This document shows, in pieces, positions 52,676 through 61,798 of a stretch of DNA of 64,000 nucleotides. The stretch comes from Spirochaetales bacterium (GTDB taxonomy: Bacteria; Spirochaetota; Spirochaetia; DSM-2461). The notes under the pieces were generated by a model. That model saw nothing but the letters and a program-made list of their open reading frames with translations. It did no database searches and was not told where the DNA came from. Position 1 is the first letter of the stretch. Every line of letters starts with the position of its first letter. The position numbers were made by a program, and so were the translations under genes. Location: the NCBI GenBank assembly GCA_028533045.1, contig JAQQAP010000027.1:1-64000 (forward strand). The letters run 5' to 3'.

Positions 52676-53803
52676 ATGGTAGAACGTTTCCTTGCAGCCG
52701 ATTTATGTCTTTTCCTCTTTTTTGTCCTATCCATGATAACCCTTCTTCTCTGGCAAAAAAAGGGAACCTGCTCCTATAAGGAAAGACTATTTATGGGGCT
52801 TTGCCTGAGCACTATGGCTATGCTGATTTTGGATGTGATTTTTCGTTTTACCGACGGCGGGCCCAGTAGACCCCTTATTTATCTTGTCACCTGGCTCTAT
52901 TTTTTGGTTGAGCCCATTCCCATGACACTTTGGCTCTGTTATCTGGATTATTATCTTTACAATTCCCGGGAGAGGCTGAGAAAGCGCCTCTATTACAGCC
53001 CCTTTTTTCTCATTATCCTTGTCTTCCTTGTGGTGAGTTTTTTCAATGGGGCTGTTTTTTCTATAGACGGGGAAAACTTTTATAGGCGGGGGCCGTTTGT
53101 TCCTCTTATCGTCAGCTTTAATATTATAATTCTCCTTGGCACAATTATTATTGCCCTTAGGAGAAAGCGAGACGTGGGGCAGAGAGTTTTTCAGGCCCTT
53201 GTCCTGTTCAGTCTTATTCCTCTTTTGGGGAACCTTTTGCAGTTTTTCTTTGACGGAACCATTCTTATTTGGCCCACCGTTGCGGTAGCAGTTACTTATG
53301 CTTTTCTCTTCCTCGAATTTCAGAGAGAGCAGAAGGATTACCTCACAGGCTTACTGAACAGGCAGCAGATTGACGATATTATCCATAACCGAATCTCCCA
53401 GCTGGAAAGGAGAGGGGGATTTACCCTGGTAATGGTAGATATGGATGACTTTAAGCTGATTAATGACGAATATGGTCATAAGGAAGGGGATCGGGCCCTT
53501 GTTTTGATTTCCGAACTTATCTATTCCTCGGTACGCGCAGTGGACCGGGTGGCCCGTTTTGGGGGAGATGAGTTCGTTATTCTTCTGGAAGAGGAGGATC
53601 AAGGGGAAGTGGAAAAGGTTCTGAGCCGTCTTAAGGAGCTCGTCGATTCGGAAAAGAGGAACAGGTCTTACCCCTATAAACTGGATTTGAGTTGCGGCTA
53701 TAAAATAATTCTTCCCGGAGAAACGCGCGGCTACTATGACCTGGTCCATGAGGCGGACCAGGAGATGTATCGTATTAAGAGAGCAAAGAAGTCGGTCTCT
53801 TAA
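52676..53803 (+). CDS. Diguanylate cyclase with multi-helix membrane sensor
   Basis: A 375-residue protein. The first ~215 residues form about seven helices; then a GGDEF domain (about 220-375) with DYLTGLLNRQQID, VDMDDFKLINDEYGHKEGD and the active site ARFGGDEF. The inhibitory I-site RAVD lies five residues before it, so cyclic di-GMP feedback is likely. It lacks known sensor domains besides the membrane part. The start is taken as the ATG 8 bases after AGGGGGAG. Its end overlaps the converging barrel-like gene by 4 bases. Confidence 0.92.
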   Translation: MVERFLAADLCLFLFFVLSMITLLLWQKKGTCSYKERLFMGLCLSTMAMLILDVIFRFTDGGPSRPLIYLVTWLYFLVEPIPMTLWLCYLDYYLYNSRERLRKRLYYSPFFLIILVFLVVSFFNGAVFSIDGENFYRRGPFVPLIVSFNIIILLGTIIIALRRKRDVGQRVFQALVLFSLIPLLGNLLQFFFDGTILIWPTVAVAVTYAFLFLEFQREQKDYLTGLLNRQQIDDIIHNRISQLERRGGFTLVMVDMDDFKLINDEYGHKEGDRALVLISELIYSSVRAVDRVARFGGDEFVILLEEEDQGEVEKVLSRLKELVDSEKRNRSYPYKLDLSCGYKIILPGETRGYYDLVHEADQEMYRIKRAKKSVS

Positions 53804-54909
53804 TATTTGTACTTCATTCCCCCCATGAGGGAGAAATTTTCCCCGTGGAAGGTGTCGTTATCCCCCCCCAGAGCTGCCGAGGCGAAGCCTTGAAAGCTGA
53901 ATCCCTGATAGACATTCCAGTCCGCTCCTATGGTTAGCTGCCCCGATTGGTCCACCGGCGACAGAACGGCCATGACCGGGACGGACATTTTTCCCCATTC
54001 AAAGACCAGTTCCGGGTAGAGGTAGAGGCCGTAGGAATCGGCTTCGGCCTGTTCTTCCCACTCCCCCCAGGGATAAAGTAAAGCTTCCAGCCGGGCGGAG
54101 AGGGTTCCGCTGTATCCCAGACCAAACTGACGAAAAAGCCCGGCCGATATATTGACCGTTTCCCGGGTGTTCTCTTCCCAGTCCCCATTCTCAAAGGGCA
54201 CAGCCAGGGAGGCAGAACCGTACCAGTCCACTTCGCCGTAGCCGTGGAGGCTCAGGTAGGGGCGGTGGCCGGTGACATCGCCGTCGGTTTTTTCCTGGCC
54301 CTTACAGAGGTAACCCAGTTCCAGATCCCCCCCGCCCAGGGAGCTGACGTAACGGCCGCCGGCGCTGGTCTGGGTTATGGTCGTTTCCTCTGCGCTGTCC
54401 GTATCGGTGGGATCTATTTCCGATGTGGCGGGCATGACTATGGCTTCCAGGTAGTTCCGGCCCATGCTGTAGCGGACCAGGGTAAGGAGGGCTGTGTCGT
54501 CCCGGGCTTCGTCGGCGGTCAAATCCACCGAGGGGTCCAGGCTGCCGTAGAGAACGTCCCCCGCGTTAAACACCTGGCCGTCTCCCCAGCCAATGCGGGT
54601 TTTCCCCATGGTGATCCGAAGGGAGGGAAATTGGACTTTGAGGGAGGCCTTGTCCAGATTTACCAGAGTCAGGTTGTCCATGGGGATGAAATTCAGGGAG
54701 AGCTCCCCCCGAACGTCTCTGCTCCCGGTGGATTGAACGGACAGGTCTGCCGAGCCGCTTCCGCCGTAGCTCCACTCTTCTGTGGTATCTTCGTCTGTGT
54801 AATTATGGCTAAGAGCTTGGAGAATCTCCAGTTCCGCCGTTACTTGAGTTTCCGCCCCCAGGGGGAGAAGAGTTATTAATGACAATAATAGGCCTATGTT
54901 TTTTTTCAT
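53800..54909 (-). CDS. Probable outer-membrane beta-barrel protein
   Basis: 369 residues from the ATG at 54909 (GAGGAAAGG upstream). It has a Sec signal (MKKNIGLLLSLITLLPLGA) and a mature sequence of alternating beta strands with aromatic girdles, ending MGGMKYKY. No family was recognised, but features such as SLRITMGKTRIGWGDGQVFN resemble porin-like barrels. It is on the same strand and downstream of the ABC permease genes, separated by a GC-rich hairpin region, so it may be the outer-membrane part of that system, which is inference. Confidence 0.65.
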   Translation of the reverse strand: MKKNIGLLLSLITLLPLGAETQVTAELEILQALSHNYTDEDTTEEWSYGGSGSADLSVQSTGSRDVRGELSLNFIPMDNLTLVNLDKASLKVQFPSLRITMGKTRIGWGDGQVFNAGDVLYGSLDPSVDLTADEARDDTALLTLVRYSMGRNYLEAIVMPATSEIDPTDTDSAEETTITQTSAGGRYVSSLGGGDLELGYLCKGQEKTDGDVTGHRPYLSLHGYGEVDWYGSASLAVPFENGDWEENTRETVNISAGLFRQFGLGYSGTLSARLEALLYPWGEWEEQAEADSYGLYLYPELVFEWGKMSVPVMAVLSPVDQSGQLTIGADWNVYQGFSFQGFASAALGGDNDTFHGENFSLMGGMKYKY

Positions 54910-54929
54910 CCTTTCCTCTGTTTTGCTGC

Positions 54930-55050
54930 GATGCGCCAGGGGGCGGCAGGGCGGCGCAGCCGGTCCTTCTGAAGGAAGGACGGGAGCGAAGCGCACCCCG
55001 AAAGCACCCGGTCCCCCGCGAGGGGGAGGCGCCCCAAAAATACCGATTCG
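54930..55050. repeat. GC-rich multi-hairpin intergenic element
   Basis: Between two minus-strand genes lies a stretch rich in palindromes: GCTGCG...CGCAGC (about 54923-54958), GTCCTT-CTGAAGG-AAGGAC (54963-54981) and CCCCC-GCGA-GGGGG (55013-55026), much higher in GC than the flanking noncoding DNA. It lacks a U-run. It may shield the upstream mRNA or be a dispersed extragenic palindromic element. Confidence 0.5.
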
Positions 55051-55053
55051 CTC

Positions 55054-56301
55054 CTAGGCGGCGCGGATCTCGTCGGTAATGGGTTTCTTGATGATTTTGC
55101 GGACCGAGAGCCAGGTGACGCTCAGGCAAATGGCTATTCCTGCAATCAGGCCGTAGAGGTAGCTCGGGCCGTTCCAAACGCCGTGTATGAGGCCGGTAAA
55201 ACGGTAGCCCATGTTAAAGTCCCGCATCATCCAGGAAAAATCCCAGCCATAGCGGACCAGGGGGATGTTGCCTAGAACGGCCAGAACCAGCCCCACAAAG
55301 GAACCCATAAGTCCAATCAGGATGGCCTCAAAGAGAAAAAGGCGGCGAACGGCGCTCTCCTTCATGCCCAAAGAGCGCATCATCCCGATCTCCGGCTGAC
55401 GCTCCATTACGGACATGAGCATGGTGTTGGCCAGCCCCACCGAGGCGATGATAAAAACGAGGAAGAGGATCACTCCGCTGCTGTAGCTGTCTCCTGCGGC
55501 CATCGCCAGATAATCGGCGGACCAGTCCCGCCACCCGTGGTATTCCAGGCCGTATTTGTCGGCCAGGGCTAGAAGGGCTTGTTCCGCCCGTATCTGTTCC
55601 CGGCGGCTCAGGGGCAGATCCACAAGCACCATGGTAGAAGCTCCTTCCATAGCCAGATAGTAGTCCGCCGTGTCCAGGGGAATAAAGAGGTAGGAACGGT
55701 TGATTTGGGCGTTCGGGGAGTTTACCAGGCCCACAATTTCCAGGTCCATCGCCTCCCGGGAGCCCCAGCGGTCAATCATCTGCAGGGTCAGTTCATCGCC
55801 TGGCTGGAGGCCCATATCCTGGGCGAGCCATTCCCCTATGGCAGCCTCTTCCAGCCCGGCTTGGGGGAAGCGTCCTTCTTTTAGGGTTTCCCGAATCCGG
55901 TTGACCCGGGTGTCTTCTTCCGGCTCCAGGGCGGTGACTATGACGGGAAAGCTGCCTCCCACTCCGGACCGGGTCACGGCGGTGGCGTCCCATTCGTTGC
56001 GCTTCACAGCCGGGATGCCCTTATCGGCCAGTTCCCTAATCAGCAGGTCCGGATCTTCAATTACCTCTTCCAGAGGCCGATCCTTCCAATCCTCCCAGTA
56101 TTCGGGGGTGACCAAACGGCCCTGGGACATCTCATAGTAGATCAAAGCCAGCTCCGACTCGCTCCGGGCCCCGATCAGCAGGGAATCGAGAAGGATGAAG
56201 CCTGCAATGCCCACAGCCAGAACGGCCATGGTAATGAGGGTGCGCCTTTTGTAGCGGAACAGGTTTTTGCCCGCCAGGCGTATAAGATAAAGGTGTTTCA
56301 T
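55054..56301 (-). CDS. FtsX-like ABC transporter permease (third of the operon)
   Basis: A 415-residue permease of the MacB/LolC type: one N-terminal helix (about 20-40), a large outside domain (about 45-275), then three helices near residues 280-400 with LVFIIASVGLANTMLMSVME, EIGMMRSLGMKESAVRRLFL and LSVRKIIKKPITDEIRAA. It is clearly a paralogue of the permease at 58308-59549 (NLFRYKRRTLIT, ILLDSLLIGA, RLVTPEYWEDWKDRPL). With the LolD-type ATPase of the operon it should move or extract lipids, lipoproteins or peptides. The ATG overlaps the stop of the LolA-like gene by one base. Confidence 0.88.
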   Translation of the reverse strand: MKHLYLIRLAGKNLFRYKRRTLITMAVLAVGIAGFILLDSLLIGARSESELALIYYEMSQGRLVTPEYWEDWKDRPLEEVIEDPDLLIRELADKGIPAVKRNEWDATAVTRSGVGGSFPVIVTALEPEEDTRVNRIRETLKEGRFPQAGLEEAAIGEWLAQDMGLQPGDELTLQMIDRWGSREAMDLEIVGLVNSPNAQINRSYLFIPLDTADYYLAMEGASTMVLVDLPLSRREQIRAEQALLALADKYGLEYHGWRDWSADYLAMAAGDSYSSGVILFLVFIIASVGLANTMLMSVMERQPEIGMMRSLGMKESAVRRLFLFEAILIGLMGSFVGLVLAVLGNIPLVRYGWDFSWMMRDFNMGYRFTGLIHGVWNGPSYLYGLIAGIAICLSVTWLSVRKIIKKPITDEIRAA

Positions 56302-57032
56302 TAGAACAACGCCTCCTCCGTAAAGAGCCGATCCTCCAGTTCTATGTCTATTTTAATGTCATGGAGTTTCAGTTCCGTGTGGGAATCCCCCTTAATCACA
56401 TCCCGGAGAATCATGTGGGAAATAACGAACTTGTCATCTACTTCCAGGTAGTCGAGCACCTCTATCGTTTTGAGGTGGACATCCCGTTTGGAGTAGTATT
56501 CTCCGTAGACCAGAACGTAGGACTCCTTGTTAATCCAGAGAATCTGCTTGTAGTAGGGGGCTGTCCTCTGCTTGGCGCTCAATTCCACCACATAGCACTC
56601 CTGGCCCTTTTTAAGTTCCGTCCCTTCCAGGGAGGTATAATATTTATCCAGAGTGTCATTCCCTTCGCTCACATCCTCGTAGGACACGTCGCCAAAAAGG
56701 GAATCTTTTAGGGCCGAACCGCTTAGACGAATGGTCTCTTCCGCATCCGGGTCGTAAAGGTACATGGTATCGTCCACGCGGAGCACCTTTTGGCCCGCTT
56801 CTTCCACGTTTGTGAATTCCAGAAGGAATTCCTTATCCCCCCGGCTCCAACTGTCGAAGGTGCTGGTAATATCACCAAAGCGGTCGTGGGAGATCATGGT
56901 TCCCGATGACGTTTGGGTGTCGAAGGACTGGAGGTCGTCGGCCTTTTCGATGATCTCGTCCCCTGTTATGGCGTAGAGGGAATTCAGGCTGAGGCATAAG
57001 GCGATTAAGGCTGACTTGGCTAGAAATTTCAT
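56301..57032 (-). CDS. LolA-like outer-membrane lipoprotein-sorting protein
   Basis: A 243-residue exported protein (signal residues about 1-21, LNSLYA). The rest has the LolA/LolB-like half-barrel pattern seen in proteins annotated as outer membrane lipoprotein-sorting: TGDEIIEKADDLQSFDTQTS, EFLLEFTNVEEAGQKVLRVD, DTMYLYDPDAEETIRLSGSA, LWINKESYVLVYGEYYSKRD. Such proteins bind acyl chains in the periplasm. It lies between two permease genes (16 bases and 1 base overlap), making a Lol-like route for lipid or lipoprotein transfer likely. Confidence 0.85.
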   Translation of the reverse strand: MKFLAKSALIALCLSLNSLYAITGDEIIEKADDLQSFDTQTSSGTMISHDRFGDITSTFDSWSRGDKEFLLEFTNVEEAGQKVLRVDDTMYLYDPDAEETIRLSGSALKDSLFGDVSYEDVSEGNDTLDKYYTSLEGTELKKGQECYVVELSAKQRTAPYYKQILWINKESYVLVYGEYYSKRDVHLKTIEVLDYLEVDDKFVISHMILRDVIKGDSHTELKLHDIKIDIELEDRLFTEEALF

Positions 57033-57048
57033 GGTTGACTCCTTTTGT

Positions 57049-58296
57049 TTATATAGCCCTGAGGGCGTCCACCGGCTCGATTTTCGCCGCCCGGCGGGAA
57101 GGGATGAAGGTTGAGAGGGAGGCTACGGCCACGGAGTAGACGAATACCAGGGCCGTGTTGCGCAGACTCAATCCCAAATAGAGATAGTTGGACATGCTGA
57201 ATCCTTCTATGCCGTCCATCATATCTCCCATGGGGATGCCCGAAGTGCCTATTGAGAGAATAATCACTATCCCGATGACCATACCGATCAGAGCCCCCAG
57301 GGCGCTGATGAAAAAGGCCTCCAGGAAGAAGAGCCGGGTTAGCTCTTTGCCCCGCATACCCATGGCTCCCATGGTACCGATTTCCCCCATCCGCTCATAG
57401 ATGACCATAATCGTCGTATTGATAATGACCGAACTTCCCAGGACAAAGAAGAACAGGGCGAACACGTTGTACACGTTCTTCCCCAGGTTCATCATACCCC
57501 AGATCAGGTTGGTTTCCAGCCAGGACTGAATAATTAGTTCCGGGAAGGCCGGTCCCTGTTCGCTGCGGAGAAGGGCGGCGGCCTCATCGGCGGTCATCAC
57601 ATCCTCATCTACCATAAGGAGAATTTCCGAAAGGGCGTCGTTCATAAGGAGCAGTCGCTGGGCCGTGTCCAGGGGAATAAGCACATGGGTGCCGTTGAGA
57701 GCTCCCACCGGGTAGGCCAGGAGTCCCACCACTTCCACGGTAAAATGTTTTTGCTGCCGGTTAGCCTTCATGGTAAGAATGGTGATTTTGTCCGGTGTTG
57801 AATCGGTCAGGTCCAGCCCCATTCGCTCGGCCAGCTTAACCCCAATGACAGCTTCCCGCGATCCGGGGGTGGGGAATCGGCCCTGAATCAGGCTGTCCTC
57901 CAGCTCTTGGAACTCCTTCTCCTGTTCAAAGTCGACTCCCTTGCCCAGAACATTGTACTCCCGGTCTTCCCGGTAGATGCGTCCGGGGAAATTGATTCGT
58001 TCGGAGATTTTCGTTACCCAGGGATAGGAGGCGAAGGTTTCCGCCGTGGCGGTGGCGTTTTGTACCACCAAGTGGGAGGGGTTGAGCCGTTCGTATTTGT
58101 CAAACTCGGCGTTGCGAATACGAATCATTCCCGTATTGTAGCGCTGCTCGTTTCGGGCCATATCGTCGAGCATTCCGTCCATCATACCGAACAGGAGGAC
58201 AATGCTCATGGTGGCCACGGCGATGGCCGAGCCGGAAAGAATGCTTCTCCGCCGGTTTCGCAAAATGTTTCTGTAAGCTATTTTCGCTAGTTTCAT
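57049..58296 (-). CDS. FtsX-like ABC transporter permease (second of the operon)
   Basis: 415 residues from the ATG at 58296 (AAGGAGCGAGGCT upstream). The layout is as in LolC/MacB: N-terminal helix with NILRNRRRSILSGSAIAVAT, an outside domain (about 45-270) and three C-terminal helices with YERMGEIGTMGAMGMRGKEL and TFIPSRRAAKIEPVDALRAI. Its outer domain differs from those of the other two permeases, which resemble each other, so this may be the unlike half of a heteromeric transporter. It starts 12 bases after the stop of the first permease gene. Confidence 0.88.
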   Translation of the reverse strand: MKLAKIAYRNILRNRRRSILSGSAIAVATMSIVLLFGMMDGMLDDMARNEQRYNTGMIRIRNAEFDKYERLNPSHLVVQNATATAETFASYPWVTKISERINFPGRIYREDREYNVLGKGVDFEQEKEFQELEDSLIQGRFPTPGSREAVIGVKLAERMGLDLTDSTPDKITILTMKANRQQKHFTVEVVGLLAYPVGALNGTHVLIPLDTAQRLLLMNDALSEILLMVDEDVMTADEAAALLRSEQGPAFPELIIQSWLETNLIWGMMNLGKNVYNVFALFFFVLGSSVIINTTIMVIYERMGEIGTMGAMGMRGKELTRLFFLEAFFISALGALIGMVIGIVIILSIGTSGIPMGDMMDGIEGFSMSNYLYLGLSLRNTALVFVYSVAVASLSTFIPSRRAAKIEPVDALRAI

Positions 58297-58307
58297 AGCC
58301 TCGCTCC

Positions 58308-59549
58308 TTATGTGTACCTTAAACAATCGGTGATTTTCATACCTGTTAACTTCCGGGTAACCAAAAGGGAAATCGTTCCGCAAATCGCTACGCCGGCTAC
58401 CAGGGAGATCAGGTAATCTCGGAGTATCCATACTCCGTACATCATCCCCGAAACGCGGTAACCAATTTTCATATCCTTAAGCAGGTTGCCGTAGTTTATC
58501 CCGATTTTTACCAGGATAAGATTGGCCCCGGCTCCCCAAATAATCCCTACGATTCCCCCTAGCAGGCCGATTCCCACCGCCTCAATCAGGAAGGTTTTGC
58601 GCAAATCCCCGTCGGTCATTCCCAGGGCCCGGAGCATACCCAGTTCCCGGGTTCGTTCGAACAAACTCATCAGCACCGTGTTGGAGATGCCGATGGCGGC
58701 GATGAGCACCACCAGGGAGAGAATGGCGTAGGCCGAGTTTTGCTTCCCCGCGGCGATGGCCATAAAGTCGGCGGCCCACTCTTCCCAGGAGTGAAATTCC
58801 GCCCCCGTGCCGGCGAGCAGATGGTGCAGTTTTTCTACCGATCCCCGGGGCGGTTGGGGGTTGGGGCCAAGGCTGACTACGGCCTGGGTGTAGAGCCCGT
58901 CCATTTCCAGGTAGTCATCGGCCACGGTCAGGTCTATGAAAACTACACCGGTGTTCACATAGGGGTCGGGGCAGTCCAGAATACCGGCCACTTCCAGTTC
59001 CAACAGTTCTTCGCTGCCGAATCGTGTTTTTACCCGTAAAGAGACAGGATAGCCTACTTGGGCTCCCATATCTTCCGCCAGCCACCGGCCCAGAAGCACC
59101 CCCTCTTCGTCGGGAGTCAGGAAATGCCCTTCCGAAACAACCCGATTCAGGTCGTAAACGTCACCGTCTCTCTCCGGATCGAGGGCCACCACTTCCACCG
59201 CCAAGTATCCCGACTCTTCCCAGGGCGCCCCCCGGAATATCAGTTCGCCTGTCAGTTCTATACGGGGTGTCCAGCTTACTCCCTCATCGGTCAGTTTTTG
59301 GCCCAGTTCGGGGGGGAGAGTTTCCTTAAGGGGGCGTGACTCCCGGTCTTCCCAGTAGGCCGGTGTTACAATCCGCCCCGAACCGCTTTCATAGCGCATA
59401 ATATTGATGATGGAGTCCTCGCTGACCCCCATGAGGAGGGAGTCCATGAGGATGAACATCATAAGTCCCATAGCCACAGCGAAAGCGGTAATTATGGTCC
59501 GTCTTTTGTAACGGAGAAGGTTTCTGAAACCCAGTTTTACCAGCTTCAT
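58308..59549 (-). CDS. FtsX-like ABC transporter permease (first of the operon)
   Basis: 413 residues from the ATG at 59549 (GGGGAGG upstream; an in-frame ATG 15 bases earlier lies before this signal). The N-terminus is MKLVKLGFRNLLRYKRRTII, followed by an outside domain (about 42-270; GRIVTPAYWEDRESRPLKET) and three C-terminal helices with ERTRELGMLRALGMTDGDLR. It is a near neighbour in sequence to the third permease (55054-56301), pointing to a local duplication. It begins 23 bases after the ATPase stop. Confidence 0.88.
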   Translation of the reverse strand: MKLVKLGFRNLLRYKRRTIITAFAVAMGLMMFILMDSLLMGVSEDSIINIMRYESGSGRIVTPAYWEDRESRPLKETLPPELGQKLTDEGVSWTPRIELTGELIFRGAPWEESGYLAVEVVALDPERDGDVYDLNRVVSEGHFLTPDEEGVLLGRWLAEDMGAQVGYPVSLRVKTRFGSEELLELEVAGILDCPDPYVNTGVVFIDLTVADDYLEMDGLYTQAVVSLGPNPQPPRGSVEKLHHLLAGTGAEFHSWEEWAADFMAIAAGKQNSAYAILSLVVLIAAIGISNTVLMSLFERTRELGMLRALGMTDGDLRKTFLIEAVGIGLLGGIVGIIWGAGANLILVKIGINYGNLLKDMKIGYRVSGMMYGVWILRDYLISLVAGVAICGTISLLVTRKLTGMKITDCLRYT

Positions 59550-59572
59550 TTTCGGCCTCCCCAATAGTCCCG

Positions 59573-60250
59573 CTAGCGGGTCTCGTCGCTTTGGATCAGC
59601 CCGTCATGAAGGAGGACAAGCCGTTTGGCATAATCCATCACCATCTTATCGTGGGTCGAGAAGATAAAGGTGGTGCCGTGCTTTTCATTCATCTCCCGCA
59701 TTAGCTTGAGTATGTCTTCACCCGTGTGGGAGTCCAGGTTGGCCGTGGGTTCGTCGGCCAGGATAATCTTGGGGTTCTTGACCAGAGCCCGGGCTATGGC
59801 CACTCGCTGCTGCTGTCCGCCGGAGAGCTTGTTGGGACGGCGGTTTTCCATCCCCTCCAAACCGACTTCCTTGAGGATAGCCATGGTGCGTTCCTTTATC
59901 TCTTTGTCATCCAGATCAAGGAGATTCAGGGCGAAGGCCACATTTTCATAGGCGGTGAGGACCGGAATCAGGTTGTAGCTCTGAAAGATGAATCCCAGAG
60001 TTTCCCGGCGGAAAAGGGCCTTTTCGTCCTTGTTCAGCTCAAAGACCGGCTTCTCATCAATCAGGATTCTTCCGCTGTCCAGGCTGTCAATGCAGCCAAT
60101 CAGGTTCAGAAGAGTTGTCTTCCCCGAGCCGGAGGGGCCCGCTATGGAGATAAATTCCCCGTCGGAAATGGTCAGATCCACACCGCGCAGGGCTTCTACT
60201 TCCACATCTCCCGTTACATAGGTTTTTTTCACTTGCTCGATGGTAATCAC
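59573..60250 (-). CDS. LolD/MacB-type ABC transporter ATP-binding protein
   Basis: A 225-residue ATPase with Walker [14 protein letters not shown]-loop [19 protein letters not shown], signature [15 protein letters not shown], Walker [15 protein letters not shown] and switch His in [10 protein letters not shown]. The sequence type is that of mechanotransmission exporters (LolD, MacB, FtsE). It is the only ATPase for the three permeases downstream, and its start overlaps the SPFH gene stop by 4 bases. Confidence 0.93.
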   Translation of the reverse strand: MITIEQVKKTYVTGDVEVEALRGVDLTISDGEFISIAGPSGSGKTTLLNLIGCIDSLDSGRILIDEKPVFELNKDEKALFRRETLGFIFQSYNLIPVLTAYENVAFALNLLDLDDKEIKERTMAILKEVGLEGMENRRPNKLSGGQQQRVAIARALVKNPKIILADEPTANLDSHTGEDILKLMREMNEKHGTTFIFSTHDKMVMDYAKRLVLLHDGLIQSDETR

Positions 60251-61314
60251 TGCTTTTTCTCCTTGCTCAAGGCCGCCGCGCCGAGGGGCACGCCCAGGTT
60301 CATCTGGTCCATGGCGGAGGAGGGCATCATCATAAGGGTGCCTTCCTTGGTTTTTAAGCCTTCATAAACCATGTTCATCGAACGCAGTTTAAGGGCCGTT
60401 TCGTTGTTCTTATATTTTTCCGAGGCGGCGTCAAAGTTCTCCGCCACGGCGATTTCCGCTTCACTCAAGATAATCCGGGACTGCTTTTCCCGTTCCGCCT
60501 GGGCTTTTTTACTCATCGCATCTTCCAGGGCTTGGGGGATAATCACATCGGTGAATTCCACAGAGAGAATCGTAATACCCCAGGGGTTGGTTTTATGATC
60601 CAGGGCTTGCTGAATTTCCCGTCCCATCTCTTCTCTTTCGGAAAGGAGAGAGGCCAAGTCGTGCCGTCCTATGGCATCGCGCAGGGCCGTTTGGGCGGAA
60701 AGGGCCACCGCTTCCTCGTAGTTTTCCACTTCCAGAACGGCTTTTTTGGCATCCCATATCATCCAGAAGCAGAGGGCGTCCACATGAACGGGAACCGTGT
60801 CCAGGGTCAGGCTTTTTTCCGCCGTAAAATCGGTGGCCCGGATGCGGGTGTCCACATGGGCGGTCACTTTCTCCGCCAGGGGAATGATGAAGAAGAGGCC
60901 CGGTCCTTTGATTCTATGGAAACGGCCGAAGCGGAGTATAACTACCTTGTCCCAGTGATAAACCAGCTGGGTGGCGCAGGAGACATAGAGGCCGATTCCT
61001 CCAAAGCTGAGAAGGGTAATATAGTCCAGGCCGAATTCCTTGATTCCCAAGAGACCGGCAAAAAGGAATTCCATAAGAATCGTCACACCCCAAAAGGAGA
61101 ACACTGTCATTATTGCTCCGGCAATAAAGAAGTAGATAGACAGTTCCATCACCCGCTCAATATCTACGGGGAAGAAAATCAGCTGGACCAGGGCACCTAT
61201 TCCCACAAACAGTCCCAAAACGAGCCAGGAAAAGGCGTTAAAGCTGTAATCGGGTCGGGGAAGCTTTAATTTGCTGTTCTTAATCCTTTCGCTTTTTTGT
61301 TTTAAGAGGTTCAT
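60247..61314 (-). CDS. SPFH/band-7 (slipin-like) membrane protein
   Basis: A 355-residue protein with several N-terminal helices (about 28-130) and an SPFH/band-7 domain (about 135-300): VVILRFGRFHRIKGPGLFFI, VDTRIRATDFTAEKSLTLDT, ALRDAIGRHDLASLLSEREE and WGITILSVEFTDVIIPQALE. SPFH proteins form large membrane rings that organise lipids or protect membrane proteins. The first 35 bases overlap the end of the GntR gene, and the end overlaps the ATPase gene by 4, so all are one translationally coupled operon. Confidence 0.9.
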   Translation of the reverse strand: MNLLKQKSERIKNSKLKLPRPDYSFNAFSWLVLGLFVGIGALVQLIFFPVDIERVMELSIYFFIAGAIMTVFSFWGVTILMEFLFAGLLGIKEFGLDYITLLSFGGIGLYVSCATQLVYHWDKVVILRFGRFHRIKGPGLFFIIPLAEKVTAHVDTRIRATDFTAEKSLTLDTVPVHVDALCFWMIWDAKKAVLEVENYEEAVALSAQTALRDAIGRHDLASLLSEREEMGREIQQALDHKTNPWGITILSVEFTDVIIPQALEDAMSKKAQAEREKQSRIILSEAEIAVAENFDAASEKYKNNETALKLRSMNMVYEGLKTKEGTLMMMPSSAMDQMNLGVPLGAAALSKEKKQ

Positions 61315-61705
61315 TTTCTCTCATCTCCTGTAGATAGTTTATGACTTGATCCATATCAATGCCATAGGAATTCGCTTTTACTATAAAATCCCGTGTCAGG
61401 GAGGCCAGGATCCTTTCTCGTTCCACGGCAGACAGTTCTATTTCCTTCTCTGAAATAAAGGTTCCCGTTCCCTGTTGGGTGTTTACCACTCCGCGGATTT
61501 CCAGTTCCCGATAGGCCCGTGAGATGGTATTCGGATTGATTTTAAGGTCCACCGCCAGACTGCGGACGGTGGGAAGCTGTTCTCCCGTAACCAGGCGCCC
61601 GTCGGCAATAGCCATTTCTACCTGAAGAATTACTTGCTTGTAGTAGGGAACACCGCTTTTGGGGTCGAGAGAGAAGGATAGGCTTTCAATTTCCTTTGCC
61701 GCCAT
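61280..61705 (-). CDS. GntR-family regulator, YtrA-like
   Basis: A 141-residue regulator: an N-terminal winged helix (residues about 12-80; PYYKQVILQVEMAIADGRLV, INPNTISRAYRELEIRGVVN, TQQGTGTFI) and a short helical C-terminal part rather than a sugar- or fatty-acid-binding domain. This short form is typical of the YtrA group, which commonly controls adjacent ABC transporter genes and derepresses on envelope or antibiotic stress. A 30-base palindrome just upstream of its start is the likely operator, making the operon self-controlled. Confidence 0.9.
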   Translation of the reverse strand: MAAKEIESLSFSLDPKSGVPYYKQVILQVEMAIADGRLVTGEQLPTVRSLAVDLKINPNTISRAYRELEIRGVVNTQQGTGTFISEKEIELSAVERERILASLTRDFIVKANSYGIDMDQVINYLQEMRENEPLKTKKRKD

Positions 61706-61724
61706 CGTTTTAATTTCCTATTTA

Positions 61725-61754
61725 TATATTGTACTAATATTATAGTACAATATA
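61725..61754 (-). promoter_or_regulatory. 30-bp palindromic operator of the GntR operon
   Basis: Perfect 12-base arms TATATTGTACTA and TAGTACAATATA around ATATTA, 20 bases upstream of the gntR ATG. It overlaps TATA-rich sequence that can serve as a -10 box. The symmetry and position suggest autorepression by the GntR protein. Confidence 0.65.
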
Positions 61755-61798
61755 AGTCTAGTCCGACTTTAGGGAATTGTCAAGGGAATGTTGCGGTA

